This document shows, in pieces, positions 7,081 to 18,816 of a DNA stretch of 64,000 nt. Numbering within the stretch: the stretch's first letter is position 1; every line of letters starts with the position of its first letter. Made by a program: the position numbers and the translations under genes. The notes under the pieces were generated by a model. The model did no database searches, was not told where the DNA came from, and saw nothing but the letters and a program-made list of their open reading frames with translations. Source of the stretch: Deltaproteobacteria bacterium (GTDB taxonomy: Bacteria > Desulfobacterota > Binatia > UTPRO1). Where the stretch lies: contig JADLHM010000110.1 in the NCBI GenBank assembly GCA_020848745.1, forward strand, positions 76,688-140,687, read 5' to 3'.

Positions 7081-9185
7081 GGCGTCTCCGCGAGCGCCGC
7101 GCGGACGAGCGGCGACGGCGTCGCGACCGAGGTGAGCCAGAGCTGGTGCACCGCGCGCGTGGCGCCGACGTGGAGCAACCGGCGCGCGCCCGGGCGGTCC
7201 GGGAAGTGCGTGCTGCTCACCTCGACCAGGATCACGTAGTCGAACTCGAGTCCCTTCACCTGCTCGATTTCCGTCACCTCGATGCCGGGCGCGAAGGTGA
7301 AGTCCTGGCGCGCGACCTGGCGGGTGCGCGGCACCTCGCTGTCGACCAGGCCCTTCGCGTAGAGCGCGCTGAGCTCGCGCGAGGGGGTGAGCACCGCGAC
7401 CGACGCGTTGCGCTCGCGCGCGGCGAGATCCTGGAGGGCATCCGCGAGGAAGGCGACGCAGGCGCCATGGTCGGCGAAGCGGAAGAGCTCGACGGGCGGC
7501 CCTTCGCGCACGGTGCGGAGCGGCGTATCGTCCTCGCGGAGCGGCCCGAGCACGCCGGCCGCGAACGAGGCGACCTGGCGCGAGCAGCGGTAGCTCACCT
7601 CGAGTGTGTCGACCTCGGCGCCCCGCAGGCCGAGCTGCTCGAAGAAGGTCGCCCACGAGGTGAAGCCGGTGTTCTCGAGGAGGTGCTGCTGGGTGTCGCC
7701 GGCGAGCGTGATGCTCTTGCGCTGATCGAGGCAGCCGAGGAGGACCTGGACCTCGAGCGGCGAGAAGTCCTGCACCTCGTCGACGGCGATGTGGCGATAG
7801 CGCAGCAGCGGACCGCTTTTCGCGGGCAGCGCGCCGACGCGGAGTTGCCAGGCCCGCAGGAGGAGCGCGTCGTCCTCGGCGTCGAGCTCGGCCTCGGCCG
7901 TGCGGTCGCCGCCGAGCCAGGCGGCGAGCTTCTCGTGCTCGCGGCGCACCCAGTCGATCGCCCGCGCGAGCTCCTCCGGGCCGAATGCGTCGGGCGCGCT
8001 CGCGGCGAGCGCCGCGTGAATGCGCGGGGCGTGCGTCAGGACGCTCGCCCAGTCGTCGATCACCTGCGCCGGCGTCGCGGGTCCCGGGGTGTCGGCGACG
8101 TGGGCCGCGAGCGCCGCCAGGATCACGGGGTGGAGCTTCAGCCGTTGCACGACCGCCGGCGTGTCCTCGCGTCGATCGGGCGGCAGCGTGGGCAGCACGC
8201 GGCGCCGGATCTCGCGCGCCCATTCGTGGAAGGTCCGGACGTGTACCTGGTGCACGCCGAGCGCCGGCAGCACGTGGCTCACGTAGTCGCGGAGCGCGGG
8301 CGAGAACACGACGACCAGGGTGCGGTCGGAGTCGATCTTCGGGTCGTCGTAAGCGAGATAGGCGATGCGGTGGAGCGCAACCGTGGTCTTGCCGGAGCCG
8401 GCGGCGCCGCGAATGACGACGAAGCCGGACGTCGGCCGGGTGATGAGCGCGAACTGCTCCGGATCGATGAGGCCCGCGATGTCGGGGAGGTGCTTGTCGG
8501 CGCGCGCGGGGCCGTCGTGGGGGCCGCCGAGTCGCCGGGTCGCGCCTTCGCCGATCGCGTGGGCGCGGAGCGCGGCGCCTTCGCCGCCCGCGAGACGGGC
8601 GGTCTCGGGCGCGATGCGGTGCCAGCCGTCGGCCGCCTCGGGATCGCGCTGGAAGATGCCCTCGGGCGCGTCGACGCGCTGGAGTCGGCGGTCGCGGATG
8701 GTGACGGTGCGGCGCACGAGCACCTCGCCGCTCCGCTCGCGTCCGGCGATCTCCTCGTCGAAGAGATCGCCCTGGCGATAGCGGTAGAAGAGGCGCGACA
8801 CCGGCGCGTGGCGCCAGTCGACGATCGCGACGCCGCCGCCGAGGTGCGTGCCCTTACCGAGCAGGATCTCCTGGTCGCCACTCTCCTCGCGCAGCCGCAG
8901 GTGTCCGAAGTAGGGCGAGTCGGCGCTGACGCGCGGCTGGGCTCGCGACGTCCGCAGCTGCTCCAGGAGCGCCGAGTGACGGTGCCACTGCTCGAGGAGC
9001 GCCGGCTGGTCCTCCGTCTTGGTGCCGTCGCGGAGCGCCTCACGCAGCCGATCGAGCTCCTGCACGAGCGCACGCTCCGACGGCGTTGCCGTCGCGGCGC
9101 TCCCGGGAGCGTCGAGCGCCTTCGCGACCCGTTCGAGGAGGGCCAGCTCTTCGGTGACGATCGGCGGCGGTCCGACGGTGGGCAT
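7077..9185 (-). CDS. helD: HelD-like superfamily 1 (UvrD/Rep-type) helicase
   Basis: This 702-residue protein has an N-terminal helical region (residues 1-75) and a variable beta domain with YFGHLRLRE and DWRHAPVSRLFYRYRQGD, both typical of HelD/RNA-polymerase-recycling motors. The SF1 motor follows: RGAAGSGKTTVALHRIAYL (Walker A, near residue 262), VDEVQDFSPLE (motif II), LAGDTQQH (III), LEVSYRCSRQ (IV), VTEIEQVKGLEFDYVILVE (V) and LLHVGATRA (VI). HelD proteins detach stalled RNA polymerase from DNA in Gram-positive bacteria. A similar role here is inference; a general DNA helicase is the alternative. Confidence 0.85.
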   Translation of the reverse strand: MPTVGPPPIVTEELALLERVAKALDAPGSAATATPSERALVQELDRLREALRDGTKTEDQPALLEQWHRHSALLEQLRTSRAQPRVSADSPYFGHLRLREESGDQEILLGKGTHLGGGVAIVDWRHAPVSRLFYRYRQGDLFDEEIAGRERSGEVLVRRTVTIRDRRLQRVDAPEGIFQRDPEAADGWHRIAPETARLAGGEGAALRAHAIGEGATRRLGGPHDGPARADKHLPDIAGLIDPEQFALITRPTSGFVVIRGAAGSGKTTVALHRIAYLAYDDPKIDSDRTLVVVFSPALRDYVSHVLPALGVHQVHVRTFHEWAREIRRRVLPTLPPDRREDTPAVVQRLKLHPVILAALAAHVADTPGPATPAQVIDDWASVLTHAPRIHAALAASAPDAFGPEELARAIDWVRREHEKLAAWLGGDRTAEAELDAEDDALLLRAWQLRVGALPAKSGPLLRYRHIAVDEVQDFSPLEVQVLLGCLDQRKSITLAGDTQQHLLENTGFTSWATFFEQLGLRGAEVDTLEVSYRCSRQVASFAAGVLGPLREDDTPLRTVREGPPVELFRFADHGACVAFLADALQDLAARERNASVAVLTPSRELSALYAKGLVDSEVPRTRQVARQDFTFAPGIEVTEIEQVKGLEFDYVILVEVSSTHFPDRPGARRLLHVGATRAVHQLWLTSVATPSPLVRAALAETP

Positions 9186-9288
9186 GGAGGATCAGGTCTA
9201 GCAGGACGGGTCGTCGTGAAGGAACCGGGGCGGGTGCCGCGTCCGGGCGGACGTGACCGCGCGGGCGCCGCGGACTAGCATACGGCGC

Positions 9289-10158
9289 GTGTCGAGTTCC
9301 CCGTCCCGGTACCGTCCGGATGACGCGTCCGACTACAGCCATCGCTTCCATGCGGGGAACGTCGGCGACGTCTGGAAGCACTGCGTGCTCGTGGAAGTGC
9401 TGCGTCGCGCCGCCGCGGAGAATCGTGTCGTCGCGTACGTCGAGTCGCACGCGGGGGAGGGCGGCTACCCGCTCGGACCGACGGGCGAGTGGACCGAGGG
9501 CATCGGTCGTCTCTGGCGCGCGGCCGGCGACCTCGCGGCCGAGGATGCGGCGGGGCGTTATCTCCGGCTCTCCCGCGCGCTCGCGTCCCCGGACCGCTAT
9601 CCCGGCTCGCCGCTGCTCGCGCGCGCCGCACTGCCCGAGACGGCGACGCTTGCGCTCTGGGAGAGCGACGCGGCGGCGAGCGCCCGGCTCGCGGCCGCGC
9701 TCGCGCTGCCCGCGCCGCGCGTCGCGATCACGTGCGGCGACGGGCTCGCCGCGTTGCCCGCGGCCGTCGCCGAGGCGGAGGCGCACGGTGCGCGCGTCGT
9801 CGCGCTCGTCGACCCGCCGTTCACCCGGAAGCCCGATTGGATCGCAGTGCCGGATGCGGTGATCGCGGCGGCGGCGCGCGCGCCGCGCGCGACGCTGCTG
9901 CTCTGGTATCCGCTGAAGAGCCTGACCCGGCCGAACGCGATGATCGCGCGCTTCAAGGCGGCGGGGGTCGCGGCGAGCGTGGCGGAGCTCGTGACGACGC
10001 CGCTCGAGCACCAGCGGTCGCGCCTGAACGGCAGCGGGCTCGTTCTGGTGCGGCCGCCCGACGGCGCGCTCGCGGCGATCGCGAAGGCCGCGCCGCTTCT
10101 CGGCGCGCGGCTCGCGACCCGCCCGGGCGTGTGGTCGCTGCGGCTCGCCTCGTGGTGA
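9289..10158 (+). CDS. rlmJ: 23S rRNA (adenine-N6)-methyltransferase RlmJ
   Basis: The family opening YSHRFHAGNVGDVWKHCVLVEVL is present near residue 15, followed by ESHAGEGGYPL (SAM-binding segment), GSPLLAR, DGLAAL and the catalytic-loop motif VDPPF. C-terminal LNGSGLVLVRPP also fits. RlmJ methylates adenine 2030 of 23S rRNA in E. coli. The chosen GTG 9289 gives a short N-terminus; an upstream GTG (9253) is possible. It is divergent from the helicase gene, with about 100 bases between them. Confidence 0.92.
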   Translation: MSSSPSRYRPDDASDYSHRFHAGNVGDVWKHCVLVEVLRRAAAENRVVAYVESHAGEGGYPLGPTGEWTEGIGRLWRAAGDLAAEDAAGRYLRLSRALASPDRYPGSPLLARAALPETATLALWESDAAASARLAAALALPAPRVAITCGDGLAALPAAVAEAEAHGARVVALVDPPFTRKPDWIAVPDAVIAAAARAPRATLLLWYPLKSLTRPNAMIARFKAAGVAASVAELVTTPLEHQRSRLNGSGLVLVRPPDGALAAIAKAAPLLGARLATRPGVWSLRLASW

Positions 10159-10245
10159 GCCGCCCACGAAGATCGAGCGCTGCATCGGCGTTTCCAGGTT
10201 CGGCGGTCTGGACGAACGGCCGCCGACCTCCTACGTTGGCCCGCC

Positions 10246-11019
10246 ATGATCGATTACCGGACCGAAGGCCCCGTCGCCGTCATCACCATCAACCGTCCCG
10301 ATGCCCGCAACGCCGTCAACACCGACGTCGCACGCGGACTGGAGGATGCCATCGACAAGATGGAGGCCGACGATACGGTCTGGCTCGGCATCTTGACCGG
10401 CGCCAAGACGGAGAAGGGCTACATCTTCTGCGCCGGCGCGGACTTGAAGCAGATGGCCGTGGACCCGGGCGGCATGATGACCCAGCGCGGCGGCTTCGCG
10501 GGCTTCGTGAAACGCGACCGTGCCAAGCCCGTCATCGCGGCCGTCGACGGCCCGGCGCTCGCCGGCGGGACCGAGATCGTGCTCGCCTGCGACCTCGTGG
10601 TCGCGTCGCGCAAGGCCGTTTTCGGTGTACCCGAGGTGAAGCGGGGTCTGATCGCCGCCGCCGGCGCGCTCTTCCGCCTGCCGTGCAAGCTGCCACGGAA
10701 CGTCGCGATGGAACTCGCCCTCACCGGCCGTCTCGATTTTCCGGCTGAGCGCGCGCATCACTTCGGGCTCGTGAACGTGCTCTGCGACGAGGGGCAGGCG
10801 CTCGCCGAGGCGAAGAAGCTCGCCGCCCAGATCACCGAGAACGCGCCGCTCGCGGTGCGCGAAAGCCGGCGCGTGATTCTCGAGACGGCGGACGCGCCCG
10901 ATGAGGTCGGCTGGAAGACGTCGGCCGAGGGCATGGCGAAGATGTTCGGCACGGAGGACTTCTCGGAGGGCCTGCAGGCCTTCGCCCAGAAGCGCTCGCC
11001 GCAATGGAAGGGGAAGTAG
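10246..11019 (+). CDS. Enoyl-CoA hydratase/isomerase (crotonase) family protein
   Basis: ATG 10246 gives 257 residues. The oxyanion-hole segments FCAGADLKQM (61-70) and GPALAGGTEIVLACD are intact, with both acid/base glutamates at the usual places (E110 in GGTE and E130 in FGVPEVKRG), so true hydratase chemistry is likely. Such enzymes hydrate trans-2-enoyl-CoA in beta-oxidation. The following SDR gene (28 bases downstream) could supply the dehydrogenase step, but this pairing is inference. Confidence 0.9.
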   Translation: MIDYRTEGPVAVITINRPDARNAVNTDVARGLEDAIDKMEADDTVWLGILTGAKTEKGYIFCAGADLKQMAVDPGGMMTQRGGFAGFVKRDRAKPVIAAVDGPALAGGTEIVLACDLVVASRKAVFGVPEVKRGLIAAAGALFRLPCKLPRNVAMELALTGRLDFPAERAHHFGLVNVLCDEGQALAEAKKLAAQITENAPLAVRESRRVILETADAPDEVGWKTSAEGMAKMFGTEDFSEGLQAFAQKRSPQWKGK

Positions 11020-11047
11020 CGCGGGAGGCGCCGCGGGTCCGCCGGTC

Positions 11048-11815
11048 ATGCCGTCTTCCGTCACCTTCGATCTGACCGGCGAGGTCGCGCTCGTGACCGG
11101 CGCCACGAGCGGCTTCGGCCGGCATTTCGCGGAGGTCCTGAGCGCGGCCGGTGCGACCGTCGTGCTGACCGGGCGTCGGGTCGACCGGCTCGAGGCGCTG
11201 CGCCGCCGGCTCGCCGCCGCCGGCCGCGGCGCGCACGCGGTCGCGCTCGACGTGACCAGCCTGGCGTCGATGCGCGCCTGCGTCGCGGAGGCCGAGCGGG
11301 TCGCGGGCGCCATTACCGTGCTCGTCAACAATGCCGGCATCAGCGGGCAGGCGATGGCGCGCGACCTCGGCGAGGCCGACTGGGACGCCGTCATGGACAC
11401 CAACGTGAAGGGCGTCTTCTTCATGGCCCAACGCGTCGGCGCGCGCATGATCGAGCAGGGCATCCGCGGCCGTATCGTGAACGTCGCGTCGATCGGCGCC
11501 GAGAAGCCGCTGCCCGGCCTCGTCGCGTACTGTGCCTCGAAGGCGGCGGTCGCGATGCTGACCCAGGGGCTCGCGCGCGAATGGGCGCGCTACGGCATCG
11601 CGGTGAACGCGCTCTGTCCCGGCTACGTGAAGACCGAGATCAACGATACGTGGTTCGAGAGCGAGGGCGGTAAGAAACAGATCGCCGGCTTCCCGCGCCG
11701 CCGGCTCGCGACCGAAGCGAGCCTCGACGCGCCGCTTCTCATGCTCTGCTCGCGACACGCGGAGTTCTTAACGGGGTCGCTCGTCACGGTCGACGACGGC
11801 CAGCGGCTCGGCTGA
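11048..11815 (+). CDS. Short-chain dehydrogenase/reductase (classical SDR)
   Basis: ATG 11048 starts a 255-residue classical SDR. The cofactor motif TGATSGFG (residues 18-24 region), NNAGIS (95-99), catalytic Ser148 in VASIG and Y161xxxK165 in AYCASK are all present. An Arg pair after the second strand (TGRR) suggests NADP(H) preference, which is only a rule of thumb. It follows the crotonase gene closely and may act on the same acyl or hydroxy substrate. Confidence 0.9.
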   Translation: MPSSVTFDLTGEVALVTGATSGFGRHFAEVLSAAGATVVLTGRRVDRLEALRRRLAAAGRGAHAVALDVTSLASMRACVAEAERVAGAITVLVNNAGISGQAMARDLGEADWDAVMDTNVKGVFFMAQRVGARMIEQGIRGRIVNVASIGAEKPLPGLVAYCASKAAVAMLTQGLAREWARYGIAVNALCPGYVKTEINDTWFESEGGKKQIAGFPRRRLATEASLDAPLLMLCSRHAEFLTGSLVTVDDGQRLG

Positions 11816-11877
11816 CGTCGGCGGCCGCGGCGAGGCGGCCGTTGCCCGAGCCGGGCGGCCCGCGTAGCGTCGCCGGC

Positions 11878-12576
11878 ATGAAGCTCGCGCCCTTCGGCGT
11901 CAACCGCGGCGCCTTTGGAGCAGATCAGAGCGCTCGGGCGTCGAACGTGCTGCCGCCGCGCGCGGACCTCGGCCTCGCCCTCGCGGGCGCGCTCGCTGCG
12001 AGCGCCGGTGATCTCGGGCTCCTCTGGGTCGGGTGGGCAACGGACGGTCGGCTCGGGATTTCGTCGCCGCCCGCCGGGACGCTACTCGCCGGGTACTATC
12101 TCGGCGTGCTCGGCATTCCGCTCTACGCGCTCGGCTACCGGGCGCTCGGCGCCGGGCTCGCGGACGCCGCGCCGCGGGCCGCTCGTGTCGTGGTCGCTCT
12201 CGGCGTCGTCGGGAGCGTCGTCGGCGCGGTCGTCCACGGCCTGACGGGCGTGCTCGCGCACGTCGCCCTTCGCACCGGCGCGCCGACCGCACCCGACGCG
12301 ATGCTCCTGCTGCCGGAGGCGGCGTTCCTGCTGCCGCTCTGGGTCGTCGTCGGTGCGGCGATCGCCCTGGGATCCCTCGTCTTCGCCGTGACGGTGGCAC
12401 GCGGCCGGACGCGTTTCCCACGCGCGCTCGCGCTCTGCAATCCGCTCGTCGTGACGTTCGCGATCGCGGCCGGTGCGGCGCCGGTGCCGCTGCTCGCCGC
12501 CTTCGCGATTCCGGCGGCCCCGAACCTCGCCCACGTCGTCGTCTTCGCGGTGCTGCTCGGGTCCCGGCGCCTTTGA
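11878..12576 (+). CDS. Multi-pass integral membrane protein of unknown function
   Basis: The 232-residue product from ATG 11878 has about six hydrophobic helices (around residues 30-48, 68-88, 102-130, 148-175, 193-212 and 218-230) and almost no charged residues within them. I do not recognise a named family or a motif for transport or catalysis. It ends 36 bases before the stop of the convergent cysteine-rich gene. No signal peptide separate from the first helix is apparent. Confidence 0.65.
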   Translation: MKLAPFGVNRGAFGADQSARASNVLPPRADLGLALAGALAASAGDLGLLWVGWATDGRLGISSPPAGTLLAGYYLGVLGIPLYALGYRALGAGLADAAPRAARVVVALGVVGSVVGAVVHGLTGVLAHVALRTGAPTAPDAMLLLPEAAFLLPLWVVVGAAIALGSLVFAVTVARGRTRFPRALALCNPLVVTFAIAAGAAPVPLLAAFAIPAAPNLAHVVVFAVLLGSRRL

Positions 12577-12612
12577 ACGTCCGCTGGATCGATGCGTCGG
12601 CGCTCGCTCGGA

Positions 12613-13854
12613 TTACTTCCGCTTCGCTTTGAACTCCGTCGCGCTGTTCTTCTGATCGTCCGAGAGCCGGAGGGTCCAGCACCCGCCGGCGCTATTGCGG
12701 AGCTGGACGATCACATGGGGGTCGCGGACGAAATAACGGTCGGGCGCCGCGGGGCCGGGGAGCGGTACGCTCGGCCCTTTCGCGCTCAGCTTCACCTTCG
12801 CACCCGTGGGTTTGCCATCGACACGGAGCCGCCGCACGCCGTGCACGGTTCCCGCGGCGTCCTTGTACTGGACGCGGGTCGGGCCGGCCGCCTGCCAGCC
12901 GGCGCCCGCGGGCACGTCGATCCGCGCGGCGAGAGCGCCGACGTTCGCCGTCTCGTCGTAGATGCAGAGCGCGTAGTCGGTGTCGTTGGTCGGATCGCCG
13001 ACCTCGGCGGGGGTCACCGCCCGGTGCGACGCCACGAGCGCTTGCAGCTTCCGCTTCGCGCCGCCGTCGTCACGGAGGATGAGGCTTCCGTGGTCACCAT
13101 GGGCACACTGGGAGGCCGGGGCCGGGACCGCAGCGGTGGTGCACCCGAGGGTCGCGTCGCAGACGTCGGTCGTGCACGGGTCGCCGTCCGCGCACGTCAC
13201 GACGGACGTCGGGTTGATGCATGCGCCGGTCGCATCGCACGTCTCTCCGGACGTGCAGACGCTGCCGTCGTCGCAGACCGTGCCGGCGGCGTCGAGCGTG
13301 CAACTCGACGAGCAGCAGTCGCCGTCGCCGGTGTTGCCGTCGTCGCATTGCTCGAAGCCTTCCTTGAAGCCGTCGCCGCAGACCGGCGTCCGCGGCGTCA
13401 CGGTAATGGTCAGCGCCGGCGGCACCAGGCCCGGGAAGAGGTCTTCGAACTCCGTGAGCTCGAACGGCGGAAAGTCCTGGTCGGTGACCGTGAAGGCGGA
13501 CGGTGGCGGGCACGGGAACCCGCCGTCGAGCGCGAACACGCAGGAGATCAGAACCTGGGGAGCGCTCAGGCCGGTCTGGGAGGCGACGAAGTTCGAAAGC
13601 TTCCCGGCGTCGTCGTCCCAGATCGTGTTCTCGAACGCGGCGAGCTTCGTGCACACGGGCGTGAAGCCCAACCCGATGAAGGAGCCGCCCGCACCGGAGT
13701 AGTCGAGGCCGTACGCAATGAGCGGGAGCGGACCCGGATCAGCGAGGGCGATCTGGACGTCGCAGGTGTCCTGCGCGTGCACCCGAGCGGCGAAGCCGAT
13801 CGCCAACGCGATCGCGGCAGCGACGACCTTCACGAAGCGAGCACGTTCCTTCAT
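12613..13854 (-). CDS. Secreted cysteine-rich protein with CGDG...CDDGN repeat
   Basis: Residues 1-28 form a signal peptide (VVAAAIALAIGFAARVHAQ). The centre holds CGDGFKEGFEQCDDGNTGDGDCCSSSC, the DUF4215/Myxococcus-type cysteine-rich repeat, followed by further Cys-rich stretches (VCDDGSVCTSGETCDATGAC and CADGDPCTTDVCDATLGC) that should be disulfide-bonded. The C-terminal 140 residues form a beta-rich domain ending in CWTLRLSDDQ. Two other large secreted proteins in the window (from 22889 and 26995) carry similar Cys-rich segments. Likely extracellular or surface-attached; function unknown. Confidence 0.8.
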   Translation of the reverse strand: MKERARFVKVVAAAIALAIGFAARVHAQDTCDVQIALADPGPLPLIAYGLDYSGAGGSFIGLGFTPVCTKLAAFENTIWDDDAGKLSNFVASQTGLSAPQVLISCVFALDGGFPCPPPSAFTVTDQDFPPFELTEFEDLFPGLVPPALTITVTPRTPVCGDGFKEGFEQCDDGNTGDGDCCSSSCTLDAAGTVCDDGSVCTSGETCDATGACINPTSVVTCADGDPCTTDVCDATLGCTTAAVPAPASQCAHGDHGSLILRDDGGAKRKLQALVASHRAVTPAEVGDPTNDTDYALCIYDETANVGALAARIDVPAGAGWQAAGPTRVQYKDAAGTVHGVRRLRVDGKPTGAKVKLSAKGPSVPLPGPAAPDRYFVRDPHVIVQLRNSAGGCWTLRLSDDQKNSATEFKAKRK

Positions 13855-14020
13855 CGTGTGGCCTCCTCGATCGCGAATCGCTCGGCTCGAGCCGGATCGC
13901 GGTCGGCATCATCGCCCGGATTTCCAGCGAGCACCACTGGTTTCTTCGGCTTGTCGGCGCCCTGCGCGCCACGTTGCGTCGTTGGAGTCTCGGGGCCCCG
14001 TCCTCTCGGGCGAAAGGCCG

Positions 14021-14686
14021 TCACGCGGGAGGGGGCTCGTGGCGGCGTCCGGTGCGCGCGCGCGCCGCCGCGAGCGCGGCCGCGACGAGCGCGCCCACGA
14101 GCGCGCACGCCATGTCCTTCTCGGCGTCCCACGGGTCGCCCTGCGTGCCGAGGAAGGCGGTGCCGGCGGCGGGATCGACGACGCGCGCCGTCAGCCACTC
14201 GACGATCTCGTAGAGCGCGCTCCAGAGCGCGACGCCGGCGATGCTGAAGTAGAGCGTGCCGAGCTCGCCGGGCCGGCGGTGCTGGCCGCGGCCGAAGCCG
14301 AGCTCGCGCACCGGACGCAGCATGAGGAGACCGAAGGCGAAGTGCACGAAACGGTCGTAGTGGTTGCGGCCGAGGCCGAAGGCGTCGCGGATCCAGTCGC
14401 CGATCGGCACCTCCGAGTAGGTGTAGTGGCTGCCGATCGTGTGCAGGATCGCGAAGAGGGTGCCCTGCGCGTAGGCGCGGTCGCTGAAGCGAAAGCGTCG
14501 GGAACTCCAGACGACCAGCGGCAGGGCGACCAAGGTCGGCAGATTCTCGAGGAACCAATCCTCGCGAAAGCGCGGCGCGATCGCGAGCGCGACCCAGACG
14601 ACGAGGAAGACGCCGAGGCAGGTCGCCGGCACGAGGTCGCGCCGCCGCGTCCGCGCGCGCCGCGCCGTTCTCGGCGTCCGGCTCAC
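14021..14686 (-). CDS. DUF2238 (YjdF-like) membrane protein
   Basis: GTG 14686 overlaps the stop of the metallophosphoesterase gene (GTGA), arguing for coupling. The sequence shows the family pattern: a helix pair, then FAILHTIGSHYTYSEVPIGDW, NHYDRFVHFAFGLL, YEIVEW and GTQGDPWDAEKDMACALVGAL. The His, Asp and Glu residues in these segments lie at membrane borders and may bind metal. About six transmembrane helices are present in 221 residues. Family function is unknown. Confidence 0.82.
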   Translation of the reverse strand: MSRTPRTARRARTRRRDLVPATCLGVFLVVWVALAIAPRFREDWFLENLPTLVALPLVVWSSRRFRFSDRAYAQGTLFAILHTIGSHYTYSEVPIGDWIRDAFGLGRNHYDRFVHFAFGLLMLRPVRELGFGRGQHRRPGELGTLYFSIAGVALWSALYEIVEWLTARVVDPAAGTAFLGTQGDPWDAEKDMACALVGALVAAALAAARARTGRRHEPPPA

Positions 14687-15942
14687 GCCGGCCGGAGCTC
14701 CAGACAGCCGATCTCGCGCGGCGTGAAGAGGCGGATCGGTTGTCCGGTGAAGCCGAGGCCGTTGCTGACCACGAGGGTCGCCGCGCCGGAGCGGAACGTC
14801 CCGCGATCGTAGCGCGTGATCACCTCGGCGAAGTTCCGCACGCGACCACGGACCGGCGTCGGCAGGCCGATCTGGCCGCCGTGCGTGTGCCCCGCGAGAA
14901 CGAGATGCGCGCCGAGCGCGGCGGCCTGCTCGAAGCAGTCGGGGCGGTGCGTGAGCACGACGAGCGGGCGTTCCGCCGGCAGATCGCGGGTGAGTCCGGG
15001 CAGGGCAGGGTGCTCGAGCACTCCGCGCGCCCAGTCGCGCCCGAGGTCGTCGAGGCCGACGATCGTGAGACGGTCGCCGTCGCGCTCGATCTCCACCCGC
15101 GCGTTTCGCAGCACGGTGAACGGCGTGAGGTTCCGCAGGCCCTCCGCCACGGCGTCGGCGCCCGCCGCGACGTCGTGATTGCCGAGCGTCACGAGGACTC
15201 CGTGCCGGGCCTTCAGGCCGGCGAGCACCGGGAACCAGCCCGCGCACGTGACGGCGCGATCGACGAGGTCGCCGGTGATGCAGACGAGGTCGGGCGCGAG
15301 CGCGTTCACGCGCTCGACGTGGCGCGCGAGCTCCGCGCGATCGAGGTACGCGCCCATGTGAAGGTCGCTCAAGTGGACGATCCGGAATCCGCGGAACGCC
15401 GCCGGCAGCGCCGGGATCGCGATCGTCGTCCGGGTCATGGCGAGCGCGCGCCGGCCGTAGGTGTAGCCGAAGAGGAAGAGCGCGCCGGTCGAGACGAGGG
15501 CCGCGTCGACGACCGCCTCGAAGAGCGGCTGCCAGCGCGCGGGATCGACGGGCGGCGCGAACGCCGCGAGCGCGACGCCGGGAGGCGCGGTCACGCGCAG
15601 CAGCGTCCACGCGAGCTCGGCGCTCGCCAGGACGAGCGCCGCGAATACCGAGGTGAAGGCGAAGCCCGCGTAGGCGGCGAGGAGCGGGCCGCGCGGCCGC
15701 GTCGCGAGGCGCCGCGCCAGGATCAGGTTCACGCCGTAGAAGCCGACGACGCCGAGCGCATGGTGCGCGGGAGCGGGCGCGATGCCGGAGCGCGCGAGCA
15801 CGCGGGCGATCACGAGCCATTCGCCGACCGCGATCGCCGCGAGGAGGAGTCGAAAGAAGACCCGAAAGAACCCGAGTCGCAGACGCTCCCCGAGATCGCT
15901 CGTCCGCGCCGACGGGAGGGTCGTGGAGACGCCGTTCGCCAT
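14683..15942 (-). CDS. Membrane-anchored calcineurin-like metallophosphoesterase (YkuE-type)
   Basis: The first 170 residues hold four or five hydrophobic helices. The phosphoesterase domain follows with the dimetal motifs in order: VHLSDLHMG, CITGDLVD, LGNHD, VLTHRPD and LAGHTHGGQIG. Family members hydrolyse phosphate esters; some related YkuE/LpxH-like enzymes act on lipid substrates, but the substrate here is unknown. The gene is divergent from secA and is followed directly by the DUF2238 gene, whose product is also a membrane protein. Confidence 0.88.
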   Translation of the reverse strand: MANGVSTTLPSARTSDLGERLRLGFFRVFFRLLLAAIAVGEWLVIARVLARSGIAPAPAHHALGVVGFYGVNLILARRLATRPRGPLLAAYAGFAFTSVFAALVLASAELAWTLLRVTAPPGVALAAFAPPVDPARWQPLFEAVVDAALVSTGALFLFGYTYGRRALAMTRTTIAIPALPAAFRGFRIVHLSDLHMGAYLDRAELARHVERVNALAPDLVCITGDLVDRAVTCAGWFPVLAGLKARHGVLVTLGNHDVAAGADAVAEGLRNLTPFTVLRNARVEIERDGDRLTIVGLDDLGRDWARGVLEHPALPGLTRDLPAERPLVVLTHRPDCFEQAAALGAHLVLAGHTHGGQIGLPTPVRGRVRNFAEVITRYDRGTFRSGAATLVVSNGLGFTGQPIRLFTPREIGCLELRPA

Positions 15943-16055
15943 CCGGTTGACGTAGCACAGGACGAGAGACGCCGCCGCCCATGAGCCGTCGGACGCGTGG
16001 TCGCCTTCCGTATGCGGCGGGGACCGTCCCGCTCGGCATCATGCGCCGCCCCCGC

Positions 16056-16094
16056 TTTGCGGCACCCCGACGACTGGGTTATGAGTAACGATTC
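16056..16094 (+). promoter_or_regulatory. Possible secA promoter giving a very short leader
   Basis: TTGCGG (16057-16062), a 17-base spacer and TATGAG (16080-16085) resemble a sigma-70 promoter. Initiation about 7 bases later would leave only a few bases before ATG 16095, and no Shine-Dalgarno sequence is visible, so the message may be close to leaderless. A weak match, given as a suggestion. Confidence 0.3.
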
Positions 16095-18794
<2,700 letters not shown>

Positions 18795-18816
18795 CCCCGC
18801 TCGGCTCGCTGCGCCC

